Origin: Neoroseomonas soli
GTDB lineage: Bacteria; Pseudomonadota; Alphaproteobacteria; Acetobacterales; Acetobacteraceae
Assembly: GCF_018129065.1 (NCBI RefSeq)
Contig: NZ_JAAEDM010000019.1
Span: 1 to 64,000 of the forward strand
Direction: 5' to 3'
DNA: 64,000 nt
Numbering within the stretch: the first letter of the stretch is position 1; each line of letters starts with the position of its first letter. The translations under genes were made by a program, and so were the position numbers. The notes under the pieces were generated by a model that was given only the letters and a program-made list of their open reading frames with translations, was not told the DNA's origin and did no database searches. Shown here in pieces: positions 17,813 through 26,552 of this stretch.

Positions 17813-19018
17813 ATGCCCGCAGACCGACCAACGAAACTCCTGTTGATCGTGCTCGGTGCGATGTTCCTCCAGCAGACCTTCGCGACGCTGGGCCGTTCCC
17901 TGCCGCCGATCATCGCGCCCGCTATCCTCGAGGACCTGGCGCTCGATCCCGCCTGGCTCGGGATCTATGTCGCCGCCGCAGCGATGTCGGCGCTGCTGTT
18001 CCAGCTCGGCTGCGGCAGTTTCATCCTGCGCTACGGCGCGATGCGCATGAGCCAGGTGGCGCTGGTGATGCTCGGCCTCGGCATGGCGATCGCGACGGCG
18101 GGGCCGGTGGTGCTGTTCCTCGTCTCCGGCGTCATCGGCGGCGGGGCTGCGGCGATGTCCACGCCGGCCAGCTCGCACCTGCTCGGGCGATATTCACCGC
18201 CGCGGCAGGCGCCGCTGGTCTTTTCGGTGAAGCAGACGGCGGTGCCGGCGGGGCTGCTCATCGCCGGCATCCTCGGGCCGTGGCTGACGGGGCTGACGGG
18301 CTGGCGTGGCGCGCTGCTCACCGCCGCCGTCGCCTGCCTGGTCTTCGCGGCCATGCTGGAGCCGCTGCGCGCGGAGTTCGATTCCGACCGCGTGCCGAGC
18401 CAGGCCTTCCGGCTGTCGGATTTCCACACGACGATCACCGGCGTCATCGGCGTGCCCGCGCTGCGGCGCCTCGCCTTCGCCTGCTTCGCCTATAACGGGC
18501 TGCAGACGGTCTTCACCTCCTACTTCGTGGTCGCGCTGACGGAACTCGGGCATGGGCTGGCGGCGGCGGGCCTCGTCTTCTCGGTCGCGATGGTCATCGC
18601 GGTGCCGGGGCGCATCTTCTGGGGCTGGCTCGGCAGCGGGCGGGTGGATCCGACCGTGGTGATGTGCTGGCTCGCCCTCGGCATGGCGGGGGGCGCGGCG
18701 GCGATGGGGCTGCTCGGCCCATCCTGGCCGCTGCTGCTGATCGGCGTGGTGGCGACGGTGCTGAGCGCTACCGTCATGTCCTGGCACGGCGTGCTGCTGG
18801 CGGAGGCGGCGCGGCTCGCCGCGCCCGGGCAGCGGGGTGCCGCGACCGGCGGCGTGCTGTCCTTCGGCCAGTTGGGCGGGCTGCTGCTGCCGTTGGTCTA
18901 TTCGGGCGTGCTGGTGCTGACCGGCAACCACGGCTACGGCTTCGCCGCCTGCGGCCTGCCGGCGCTGGTGGTCGGCCTCGTGCTGCTGCGCGCGCCGCGC
19001 GACCACGAGGCGCGATAG
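17813..19018 (+). CDS. MFS transporter (2)
   Basis: A 401-residue major facilitator with about 12 hydrophobic segments, including LLLIVLGAMFLQQTFATLGR as the first and GSFILRYGAMRMSQ after the second. FSVKQTAVPAGLLIAG resembles organic-acid or cyanate-type MFS carriers. Substrate unknown. ATG 17813 is preferred over 17774 because the membrane segment then begins at residue 8; SD support is weak. The hydrolase gene follows after 16 nt and the pair may be cotranscribed. Confidence 0.9.
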   Translation: MPADRPTKLLLIVLGAMFLQQTFATLGRSLPPIIAPAILEDLALDPAWLGIYVAAAAMSALLFQLGCGSFILRYGAMRMSQVALVMLGLGMAIATAGPVVLFLVSGVIGGGAAAMSTPASSHLLGRYSPPRQAPLVFSVKQTAVPAGLLIAGILGPWLTGLTGWRGALLTAAVACLVFAAMLEPLRAEFDSDRVPSQAFRLSDFHTTITGVIGVPALRRLAFACFAYNGLQTVFTSYFVVALTELGHGLAAAGLVFSVAMVIAVPGRIFWGWLGSGRVDPTVVMCWLALGMAGGAAAMGLLGPSWPLLLIGVVATVLSATVMSWHGVLLAEAARLAAPGQRGAATGGVLSFGQLGGLLLPLVYSGVLVLTGNHGYGFAACGLPALVVGLVLLRAPRDHEAR

Positions 19019-19034
19019 GGAAGGGGAACGGCGG

Positions 19035-19907
19035 ATGACCGGCGGCTTCGCATTGGGCGACATCACCATCCAGCGGATCATCGAGGGTGAGTCGCCGCTC
19101 TTCGATCCGCTCACCTTCTTCCCGACGCTGACGAAGGAGGCGCTGGAGGAGAACCGGTCCTGGCTGGAGCCGGCCGCGCTCGATCCCGTGACCGGCAAGC
19201 TGGTCCTCTGCATCCAGTCCTGGGTGGTGCGCACGAGGCACCACACCATCCTGGTCGATACCTGCGTCGGCAACGACAAGGAAAGGCCGACGCGCGCCTT
19301 CTGGCACCGCCAGCGCGGAGACGCCTACATGCGCGGCCTCGCCGCGCTCGGGCTCACGGTGGACGATATCGACATCGTGATGTGCACGCACATGCATGTG
19401 GATCACGTCGGCTGGAACACGCGGCTCGAGAACGGACGCTGGGTGCCGACCTTCCCGAAGGCGCGCTACGTCTTCTCGGCGCAGGAATTCGCCTACTGGA
19501 ACGCCGAGAACGCCAAGGCGCCGGTGCTGCCCTTCGCGGATTCCGTCCTGCCGGTGGTCGAGGCCGGGCGTGCGGTGATGGTCGCCGACGACCACGCCAT
19601 CGCCGACGACATCCGCCTGGAGCCGACGCCGGGCCACACCCCGCACCACGTCGCGCTGCGCGTCGGCAAGGGGGACCGGGAGGCCCTGTTCACCGGGGAC
19701 CTGATCCATTCGCCCTTGCAGGCGCGCTACCCGCACATCTCCATGGCGGCGGACTGGGATCCGGCGCTCGCGGCGACGACGCGACGGCGCGTGCTGGAAT
19801 GTGCGTGCGAGGCCCGCACCCTGCTCTGCTTCGCGCATTTCCCCTCGCCTTCGCGCGGGCGGCTGTCACGATGGGGGAATGGCTTCCGCGCCGATCCGGT
19901 GGGCTGA
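19035..19907 (+). CDS. MBL-fold metallo-hydrolase
   Basis: A 290-residue metallo-beta-lactamase-fold protein. The metal-binding motif THMHVDHVGWN is clear, with later ligands in PTPGHTPHHV, FTGDLIHSP and CFAHFP. This clade includes lactonases and other ester hydrolases, so ring opening of a lactone or hydrolysis of a thioester is plausible. There is no signal peptide. ATG 19035 follows AAGGGGA. It sits directly after the MFS gene, suggesting uptake or export coupled to hydrolysis. Confidence 0.92.
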   Translation: MTGGFALGDITIQRIIEGESPLFDPLTFFPTLTKEALEENRSWLEPAALDPVTGKLVLCIQSWVVRTRHHTILVDTCVGNDKERPTRAFWHRQRGDAYMRGLAALGLTVDDIDIVMCTHMHVDHVGWNTRLENGRWVPTFPKARYVFSAQEFAYWNAENAKAPVLPFADSVLPVVEAGRAVMVADDHAIADDIRLEPTPGHTPHHVALRVGKGDREALFTGDLIHSPLQARYPHISMAADWDPALAATTRRRVLECACEARTLLCFAHFPSPSRGRLSRWGNGFRADPVG

Positions 19908-20101
19908 CGGGCCGCGGAGACTGGCTTAGCGTTCGACCGGAACCCGCGGATGGAGACGGGCGTGGAGGAAGCCGGGCCGGCCCCTGCCCATCGCGCGCGT
20001 CATGACCTTCGAAACCGGCGAGACCTTCGCCGACCGCATCCGGCGGAACCGGGAGATCCTTGGCGCAACCATGCGCCGCACTGGAGCAGGGGTGAACTGA
20101 C

Positions 20102-20842
20102 GTGGAACTGGTGACTGTCACGGACGAGGGTCCGATCCGCATCGTGACGCTGAACAACCCGGCCAAGGGCAATGCGATCAGCAAGCCGATGGCCGAACAG
20201 GTCCAGGTCGTGATGAAGGAATTCGAGCGGCGCGACGACCTGCACGTCGCCATCATCACCGCGACCGGCACGCGCGCCTTCACCTTCGGCGCAGACGTCG
20301 CCGACCCGCCCGAGCTGTGGCGCGCAATCCCGACTGTCGGCTACCGCCCGCTCAAGCCGGTGATCTGCGCGGTCGAGGGCTGGTGCGTCGGCGGCGGCAT
20401 CGTGCTCGCGATGATGTGCGACCTGATGGTCTGCGGCTCGACCGCGAAGTTCTACTACCCGGAGGCCAAGCTCGGCCTGACGGGCGGCATGATCGCGGGC
20501 CTCGTCTCCCGCATCCCGCACAAGATCGCGATGGAGATCATGCTGCTCTGCCGCACCATCGATGCCGATCGCGCCGAGCGCGTCGGCCTGGTGAACGAAG
20601 TGGTGCCGGAAGGCCAGGCGCTCGCCAAGGCGAAGGAATGGGCGCTGGAACTGGACGGCATGGCGCCGATGGTGCTCGGCGAGATCAAGCGCATGGTGAC
20701 GGAGGAGATCATCCCCCGCGGCCCGTCCGAGCAGATGGCGATCCACGGCCAGCGCATGGCGGCGATCCGGGGCTCGGCCGACTTCGCCGAGGGCAAGGCC
20801 GCCTTCCGCGAGAAGCGCGCCCCGCGCTTCGAGGGACGCTGA
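20102..20842 (+). CDS. Enoyl-CoA hydratase/isomerase family protein (one catalytic Glu)
   Basis: A 246-residue crotonase-fold enzyme. The second catalytic position is kept (Glu121 in FYYPEAKLGL) but the first is Val101 in GGGIVLAMMCD, which fits isomerase-like crotonases with one acid. The substrate is unknown. GTG 20102 is the only sensible start, with AGGGG about 10 nt upstream. It heads a block: AMACR-type CoA transferase (3 nt gap), acyl-CoA dehydrogenase and a Bug protein, so it probably acts on a branched or unsaturated acyl-CoA. Confidence 0.9.
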   Translation: MELVTVTDEGPIRIVTLNNPAKGNAISKPMAEQVQVVMKEFERRDDLHVAIITATGTRAFTFGADVADPPELWRAIPTVGYRPLKPVICAVEGWCVGGGIVLAMMCDLMVCGSTAKFYYPEAKLGLTGGMIAGLVSRIPHKIAMEIMLLCRTIDADRAERVGLVNEVVPEGQALAKAKEWALELDGMAPMVLGEIKRMVTEEIIPRGPSEQMAIHGQRMAAIRGSADFAEGKAAFREKRAPRFEGR

Positions 20843-20845
20843 GCC

Positions 20846-21967
20846 ATGCCGGGTCCGCTGCACGGCCTTCGCGTCCTGGAGATCGCCGGCATCGGGCCCG
20901 GCCCCTTCTGTTGCACGATGCTGGCCGACCTCGGCGCCGAGGTGCTGCGCATCGACCGCCCGGATGGTCCGCCGGGCAATCCGGCGGATGTCCTCGGGCG
21001 TGGGCGGCGCAGCCTGGCGCTCGACCTGAAGAAGCCCGCGGCGGTCGAGACGTTGCTGCGCCTGGTGGAGCGCGCCGACGTGCTGGTGGAAGGCTTCCGC
21101 CCGGGCGTGATGGAGCGCCTCGGCCTCGGGCCGGAGGCGTGTCACGCACGCAATCCGCGCCTCGTCTTTGGCCGCATGACCGGCTGGGGCCAGGACGGGC
21201 CCATGGCGCCGGTGGCGGGCCACGACATCACCTACATCGCGCTGACCGGCGCGCTGTGGTCGATGGGGCGGGCGGGCGAACGTCCGGTGCCGCCGCTCAA
21301 CCTCGTGGGCGATTTCGGCGGCGGCGGGATGCTGCTCGCCTATGGCATCATGGCGGCGCTGTTCGAGGCGAACCGCAGCGGCCGCGGCCAGGTCGTGGAC
21401 GCCGCGATGACGGACGGCTCCGCCACGTTGATGGGCACCTTCTTCGGATTGCTCGGGCAGGGGCGCTGGAAGAACGCGCGGGAGAGCAACCGGCTCGATG
21501 GCGGCTGCCCCTTCTACGACACCTATGAATGCGCGGACGGGAAATACGTCGCGGTGGGCGCGCTGGAACCGCAGTTCTTCGCGCTGCTGCTGAAGGGGCT
21601 CGGGCTCGATCCCGCGCGCTTCGCGGACCGCGACGACCCCGCCCGCTGGCCCACCATCAAGGCGGAATTCACCGAGATCTTCCGCCGCCACCCGCGTGAC
21701 CATTGGGCGCAGGTCTTCGACGGCACGGATGCCTGCGTCGCGCCGGTTCTGGACCTCGAGGAAGCGCCGCGCCACCCGCACAACGCCGCGCGCGGCACCT
21801 TCTTCGCGCGCGACGGCGGGATGCAGCCGGCGCCGAGCCCGCGCTTCTCCCGCACGCCGCCGGCCGAACCGGCGCCGGCACCGCTGCGCGGCGCAGGCGG
21901 GGAGGCGGCGCTCACCGATTGGGGCTTCACGCCCACGGAGATCGCGGCCCTGCGCACCGGCGGCTGA
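20846..21967 (+). CDS. CaiB/BaiF family, alpha-methylacyl-CoA racemase-like
   Basis: A 373-residue member of the class III CoA transferase fold. The catalytic pair of alpha-methylacyl-CoA racemases is at exactly matching positions: His126 in VAGHDITY and Asp156 in [29 protein letters not shown] and [11 protein letters not shown] are typical of the same group. It would epimerise the alpha carbon of a 2-methylacyl-CoA so that the next gene, an acyl-CoA dehydrogenase, can act. The start lies 3 nt after the crotonase stop, so the two are coupled. Confidence 0.93.
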   Translation: MPGPLHGLRVLEIAGIGPGPFCCTMLADLGAEVLRIDRPDGPPGNPADVLGRGRRSLALDLKKPAAVETLLRLVERADVLVEGFRPGVMERLGLGPEACHARNPRLVFGRMTGWGQDGPMAPVAGHDITYIALTGALWSMGRAGERPVPPLNLVGDFGGGGMLLAYGIMAALFEANRSGRGQVVDAAMTDGSATLMGTFFGLLGQGRWKNARESNRLDGGCPFYDTYECADGKYVAVGALEPQFFALLLKGLGLDPARFADRDDPARWPTIKAEFTEIFRRHPRDHWAQVFDGTDACVAPVLDLEEAPRHPHNAARGTFFARDGGMQPAPSPRFSRTPPAEPAPAPLRGAGGEAALTDWGFTPTEIAALRTGG

Positions 21968-22019
21968 CAGCGCCGCCGGCGGCTTGCTAGGCTTGGCGCA
22001 ACGCAACGAGGAACCGTCC

Positions 22020-23180
22020 ATGGACACCGCCACCCCGGGCGCGGCCGGCGCGCGCAGCGTCTTCAACGCCGATCACGAGATCTTCCGCACCCAGGTGCGG
22101 CGCTTCTTCGAGCGCGAGATCGTGCCCTATCACCGCGAATGGGAACGCGCCGAGATCGTCCCGCGCGAGGTGTGGCGCAAGGCCGGCGCCGAGGGCCTGC
22201 TCTGCCCCGTGATGTCCGAGGAATACGGCGGCGCCGGCGCCGATTTCGGCTACGCCGCCGTGATCATCGAGGAGATCGCGCGCACCAACGCCTCCGGCAT
22301 CGGCTTCCCGCTGCATTCCGACATCGTCGTTCCCTACGTCGAGGAATTCGCGCGCCCCGAGAAGAAGCGCGAATGGCTGCCGCGCATGGCTTCCGGCGAG
22401 ATCATCACGGCCATCGCCATGACCGAACCGGGCATGGGGTCCGACCTCAAGGCGGTGCGCACGACAGCACGGCGGGACGGGTCCGACTGGATCATCAACG
22501 GGTCGAAGACCTTCATCTCCAACGGCCAGAACTGCGGCCTGGTGATCGTGGTCTGCAAGACCGATCCCGGCGCGGGGCGGAAGGGCATCAGCCTGATCTG
22601 CGTCGAGGAAGGCACCAAGGGCTTCACCAAGGGCCGCAACCTCGAAAAGATCGGCATGCACGCGGCCGACACCTCGGAACTGTTCTTCGACGATGTGCGC
22701 GTCCCGGCGGAGAACCTGCTGGGGGAGGAGAATTCGGGCTTCTCCTACCTCATCAGGAACCTGCCGCAGGAGCGCCTGGTCATCGCCATCCGTGCCGCGA
22801 TGTCGATGGAGGTGATGCTGCAGAAGACCATCGACTACGCCAAGGACCGCAAGGTCTTCGGGCAGACGGTCTTCGACTTCCAGCACAACCGCTTCAAGCT
22901 GGCGGAGCAGAAGGCGAACGCGGTCATGTTCCGCGTCTTCGCCGACCATTGCCTGGCGCTGCACATGAAAGGCCAGCTCACCATTGACATGGCGGCGACG
23001 GCGAAGCTGCTGGGCACCGAGATGCAGAACCGGCTGCTCGACGACTGCCTGCAGATGCATGGCGGCTACGGCTACATGGCCGAGTACGAGATCGGCCGCG
23101 CCTGGGCCGATGCCCGCGTCGGGCGCATCTACGGCGGCAGCTCGGAGATCATGAAGGAAATCATCTCGCGGACGCTGTAG
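22020..23180 (+). CDS. Acyl-CoA dehydrogenase (2), long-chain/isovaleryl type
   Basis: A 386-residue FAD acyl-CoA dehydrogenase. It has AMTEPGMGSDLKAVRT, WIINGSKTFISNG and QMHGGYGYMAEYEIGRA. The C-terminal RIYGGSSEIMKEI has Gly where medium-chain enzymes have the catalytic Glu; in long-chain and isovaleryl types the base comes from another helix, here probably Glu in NLPQERLVIA. ATG 22020 is preferred for the GAGGAA upstream. It follows the AMACR-type gene and precedes a Bug protein, giving an apparent degradation set for branched-chain acids. Confidence 0.93.
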   Translation: MDTATPGAAGARSVFNADHEIFRTQVRRFFEREIVPYHREWERAEIVPREVWRKAGAEGLLCPVMSEEYGGAGADFGYAAVIIEEIARTNASGIGFPLHSDIVVPYVEEFARPEKKREWLPRMASGEIITAIAMTEPGMGSDLKAVRTTARRDGSDWIINGSKTFISNGQNCGLVIVVCKTDPGAGRKGISLICVEEGTKGFTKGRNLEKIGMHAADTSELFFDDVRVPAENLLGEENSGFSYLIRNLPQERLVIAIRAAMSMEVMLQKTIDYAKDRKVFGQTVFDFQHNRFKLAEQKANAVMFRVFADHCLALHMKGQLTIDMAATAKLLGTEMQNRLLDDCLQMHGGYGYMAEYEIGRAWADARVGRIYGGSSEIMKEIISRTL

Positions 23181-23210
23181 CGCGCGGGCCATTCGACAGG
23201 GAGGACAACA

Positions 23211-24179
23211 ATGAACGACATCACCCGCCGCGCGGCCCTCGGTGCCGCGCTGGCCACGCCATTCGTCCGCGGCGCCGCCGCGCAGGAACGCTTCCCCAAC
23301 AAGCCCATCACCGTCCTGGTGCCCTTCCCGGCGGGCGGGGCGACGGATGTGCAGATGCGCTCCCTCGCCGAGGCGGCGACCCGCGCCTTCGGCCAGACCG
23401 TGCTGGTGGAAAACCGGCCCGGCGCGGGCAGCACTCTTGGTGCCGCCGCCGTCGCGCGGGCGCGGCCGGATGGCTACATGGTGGCGCAGATGACGCTGCC
23501 GGCGCTGCGCCTGCCGCACATGCAGCGCATGCCCTATGACGTGACGAAGGATTTCACGCCGATCCTGCACCTGACCGGCTACCTCTTCACCGTCATCGTG
23601 CGCGCGGAGAGCCCCTACCGGACCTGGCAGGACCTGGTGGCCGATGCGCGCCGCCGCCCCGGCCAGGTGCGGCTCGGCAACACTGGCGCCAACGGCACGC
23701 CGCACCTCACGCTGGTGGATCTCGCGGAGCGCGAGCGCGTCGAAATCGTCCACGTGCCCTTCCGTGGGGAGGGCGACATGGTCCCCGCCCTGCTCGGCGG
23801 CCATATCGAGGGCGGCGCCGGCGGCTCCGGCGTCGGCCAGTTGGTGGACGAGGGCAAGCTGCGGATGCTGAACGTCTGGTCGCGCGAACGCTCCCCGCGC
23901 TGGCCGAACGTGCCGACGCTGATCGACCTCGGCTATGCCGGCATGTCCGTGACCTCGCCCTACGGGCTGGTGGCGCCGGCCGGCCTCGAGCCGGAGATCC
24001 GCCGCGCGCTGCATGACGGGTTCCGCACTGCGCTGTTCGACCCTGCGCATGTCGCGACGCTGCGCCGGCTCGACCAGCCGCTCGAATACCTCAACAGCGA
24101 GGACTACGCGCGCAACATGCTCGAAACCTACGCGATGGAGCGCCAGCGCGTGGAGCGCCTCGGCCTCAGGACGGGCTGA
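23211..24179 (+). CDS. Bug/TctC family substrate-binding protein (2)
   Basis: A 322-residue periplasmic Bug protein with a twin-arginine-like leader (DITRRAALGAALATPFV...AAA). It carries ITVLVPFPAGGATDVQM, VLVENRPGAGSTLGA and SPYGLVAPAGL. ATG 23211 follows GGGAGGA. It lies 30 nt after the acyl-CoA dehydrogenase, so its ligand probably feeds that pathway. It is a close paralogue of the protein at 27.9-28.9 kb. Its 3' end overlaps the convergent ligase gene by 14 bp. Confidence 0.94.
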   Translation: MNDITRRAALGAALATPFVRGAAAQERFPNKPITVLVPFPAGGATDVQMRSLAEAATRAFGQTVLVENRPGAGSTLGAAAVARARPDGYMVAQMTLPALRLPHMQRMPYDVTKDFTPILHLTGYLFTVIVRAESPYRTWQDLVADARRRPGQVRLGNTGANGTPHLTLVDLAERERVEIVHVPFRGEGDMVPALLGGHIEGGAGGSGVGQLVDEGKLRMLNVWSRERSPRWPNVPTLIDLGYAGMSVTSPYGLVAPAGLEPEIRRALHDGFRTALFDPAHVATLRRLDQPLEYLNSEDYARNMLETYAMERQRVERLGLRTG

Positions 24180-25707
24180 GGTAGCGTTCCTTCAGGATCC
24201 TGCGCAGCAGCTTGCCGGCCTCGCTGCGCGGGAGTTCGTCGACGAATTCCCAGGAGCGCGGGCGCTTCGGGCCGGCGAGCTGGTCCTTGCACAGGGCTTC
24301 CAGTGCCGCCTGCAGCGCGCGCGTGTCGGCGCGCGGGTCGCGCGGGACGATCGCGGCATGGACCTGCTCGCCGAAATCCGCGTTCGGGATGCCGACGACG
24401 GCGACCTCGGCGACCTCGGGATGGCGCGCGATCGCCGCCTCGATCTCCGCCGGGTAGATGTTCACGCCGCCGGACAGGATCAGGTCCGCGCGCCGGTCCG
24501 AGAGGAACAGGAAGCCGTCCTCGTCCACCCGCCCGAGATCGCCGAGCGATGCCCAGCCGCGCCCATTGTAGGCGCCCGCGGTCTTCTCCGGCGCGTTGTG
24601 GTAGTCGAAGCGCGGCGCGCCCTCGAAGCAGATGCGGCCGACCTCGCCGACCGGCAGTTCGTTGCCGTCATCGTCGCAGATGTGCAGCTTCACGCCATTG
24701 ACCGGCCGCCCCACCGTGCCCGGGTGCGCGAGCCAGTCCTGCGGCGAGATCACGGTCGTGCCGACGCTCTCGGACCCCGCGTAGTATTCCCAGATGATCG
24801 GCCCCCACCATTCCATCATCCGCTGCTTCACGCCGACCGGGCAGGGTGCCGCGGCATGGATCGCGCAGCGGTGTGATGAAAGGTCGAAGCGCGTCCGGTC
24901 CGCGTCCGGCAGCGCGAGCAGGCGGACGAACATGGTCGGCACCCACTGGCTATGGGTGATGCGGTAGCGCTCGATCATCTCGAGCGCGCGCAGCGGGTCG
25001 AACTTCGCCATCACCACGGCGGTGCCACCCTCGGTGATGGTACGGCGGATGGTGAAGGTGTGCGGCGCGGCGTGGTAGAGCGGCGCCGGCGAGAGATAGA
25101 CCGTGTCCGGACCGAAGCCGTACAGCGACTTCCAGGTCATGTCCCATTCCGGCGCGGTGCGGTTCTCCCACGCCACCATCGGGCGCTTGATGCCCTTGGG
25201 CAGGCCGGTGGTGCCGGAGGAATAGAGGAATTCCCGCCCGACCGGCCGCTCGGGCAGCCGCGCCGGCGCCGGATGGGCGGAGAGCGCCTCGTCATAGGAT
25301 CGGTAGCCGTCCACACCTTCGCCGACGGCGAAGCGAGGCACCTCGCCGACCGCGCCTTCCCGCAGCAGGGCGGTGGCGAGGTCCGCGACGCCCGGCGAGA
25401 CGATGATCGCCTTCGCCGCCGCATCCCGCATCATGTAGGCCACTTCCTGCGGCCGCAGATGCACCGAGAGCGGCGTGTAGTAGAGCCCCGCCCGCCGGCA
25501 GGCGAAGGCGAGTTCGATGAATTCCGGCCGGTTGTCCATCAGCAGGGCGATGCCGTCGCCGGGTTCGAGCCCCAGCGCGATCAGCCATTGCGCGGCGCGG
25601 TTGGAGCGGGCGTCGAGCGCATCGAAGGTCATGCTTTTCCCGATATCCGGGAAATGCGCCGCCACCTTGTCCGGCGTCTCCCGGGCCCAGCGCGCCAGAA
25701 GCACCAT
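24166..25707 (-). CDS. AMP-forming acyl-CoA synthetase (ANL superfamily)
   Basis: A 513-residue adenylate-forming ligase. The P-loop YSSGTTGLPKGIKRP, YYAGSESVG, the hinge DLGRVDEDGFLFLSDRRADL and the C-terminal RSEAGKLLRRILK with its conserved catalytic Lys are present. It would activate a carboxylic acid as acyl-AMP and then acyl-CoA; the specificity is open. ATG 25707 follows AGGGAGAGG; the frame to 25734 is rejected. It is convergent with the Bug gene and divergent from the NUDIX gene. Confidence 0.94.
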   Translation of the reverse strand: MVLLARWARETPDKVAAHFPDIGKSMTFDALDARSNRAAQWLIALGLEPGDGIALLMDNRPEFIELAFACRRAGLYYTPLSVHLRPQEVAYMMRDAAAKAIIVSPGVADLATALLREGAVGEVPRFAVGEGVDGYRSYDEALSAHPAPARLPERPVGREFLYSSGTTGLPKGIKRPMVAWENRTAPEWDMTWKSLYGFGPDTVYLSPAPLYHAAPHTFTIRRTITEGGTAVVMAKFDPLRALEMIERYRITHSQWVPTMFVRLLALPDADRTRFDLSSHRCAIHAAAPCPVGVKQRMMEWWGPIIWEYYAGSESVGTTVISPQDWLAHPGTVGRPVNGVKLHICDDDGNELPVGEVGRICFEGAPRFDYHNAPEKTAGAYNGRGWASLGDLGRVDEDGFLFLSDRRADLILSGGVNIYPAEIEAAIARHPEVAEVAVVGIPNADFGEQVHAAIVPRDPRADTRALQAALEALCKDQLAGPKRPRSWEFVDELPRSEAGKLLRRILKERYLSPS

Positions 25708-25803
25708 GCCGTTCCTCTCCCTCGTTTCCTGCAAGGCTGCTGTGCCGGGGCTGCCGCGTCAACGTGCCTTGCGGTGACGGCGCGGTCGCGCTGCAATGCC
25801 GGC

Positions 25804-26511
25804 ATGCCCAGCCCAGTTCCCGCCCGTCCCGCCTCGACCGTCCTGCTGCTCCGTGATGGGCCCGGGGGGCTCGAGGTCTTCATGGTGGTGCGCCACCACC
25901 AGATCGACTTCGCCTCCGGCGCGCTGGTGTTTCCGGGCGGGCGGGTGGAGCCGTCGGATACCGTTCTGGCCGGCGGCGACGAGCATGAGGCATTCCGCAT
26001 CGCTGCCATCCGCGAGACCTGGGAGGAGTGCGGCGTGCTGCTCGCTTCCCCTGGCCGGCCGCGGGCGGCGGAAGGCGAGTTCGCCGCCATGCTGTCCGGC
26101 CGCGGCCTCGTGCCGGACTGCACGATGCTGGCGCATTTCGCGCACTGGATCACGCCGGTCCCGGTGCCCAAGCGGTTCGACACGCATTTCTTCCTCGCCG
26201 CCGCGCCCCGGGACCAGGACGCCCTGCATGACGGGCGGGAGGCGGTGGACAGCGTCTGGATCCGCCCGCGCGACGCGCTGGCGGAAGCCGAGGCCGGCAC
26301 GAAGAAGATCGTCTTCCCGACGCGAATGAACCTGACCAAGCTCGCGCGCAGCAATTCTCTCGCCGAGGCCTTCGCCGCGGCGCGCGCCAGGCCGGTTGTC
26401 ACGGTGCTGCCCATCCAGCGCGACACGCCGCAGGGCCGCTACCTCCGCCTCCCCATCGAGGCCGATTACGGCGGGGAGGAATTCCTCGCCGGCGACCCGC
26501 CGTCCATGTGA
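25804..26511 (+). CDS. NUDIX hydrolase, NUDT19/CoA-pyrophosphatase-like
   Basis: A 235-residue NUDIX protein. The box runs from about residue 58 with EAFRIAAIRETWEECGVLL, giving the REx2EE core. HWITPVPVPKRFDTHFFLA resembles the NUDT19-type group linked to CoA and acyl-CoA diphosphate hydrolysis; this is recalled and not tested. Placement between an acyl-CoA ligase and a monooxygenase fits CoA turnover. ATG 25804 starts it; SD support is weak and an out-of-frame ATG lies 8 nt upstream. Confidence 0.9.
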   Translation: MPSPVPARPASTVLLLRDGPGGLEVFMVVRHHQIDFASGALVFPGGRVEPSDTVLAGGDEHEAFRIAAIRETWEECGVLLASPGRPRAAEGEFAAMLSGRGLVPDCTMLAHFAHWITPVPVPKRFDTHFFLAAAPRDQDALHDGREAVDSVWIRPRDALAEAEAGTKKIVFPTRMNLTKLARSNSLAEAFAAARARPVVTVLPIQRDTPQGRYLRLPIEADYGGEEFLAGDPPSM

Positions 26512-26552
26512 CGCGGCGGCAGGGTTCGCGACAGCAACACAAGGGAACGTCC

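Noticed and set aside
20002-20100. A 32-codon open frame ending just before the crotonase at 20.1 kb
   Set aside because: It has no SD and no recognisable motif; the stop lies one base before the crotonase GTG, which could hint at coupling, but there is no positive evidence.
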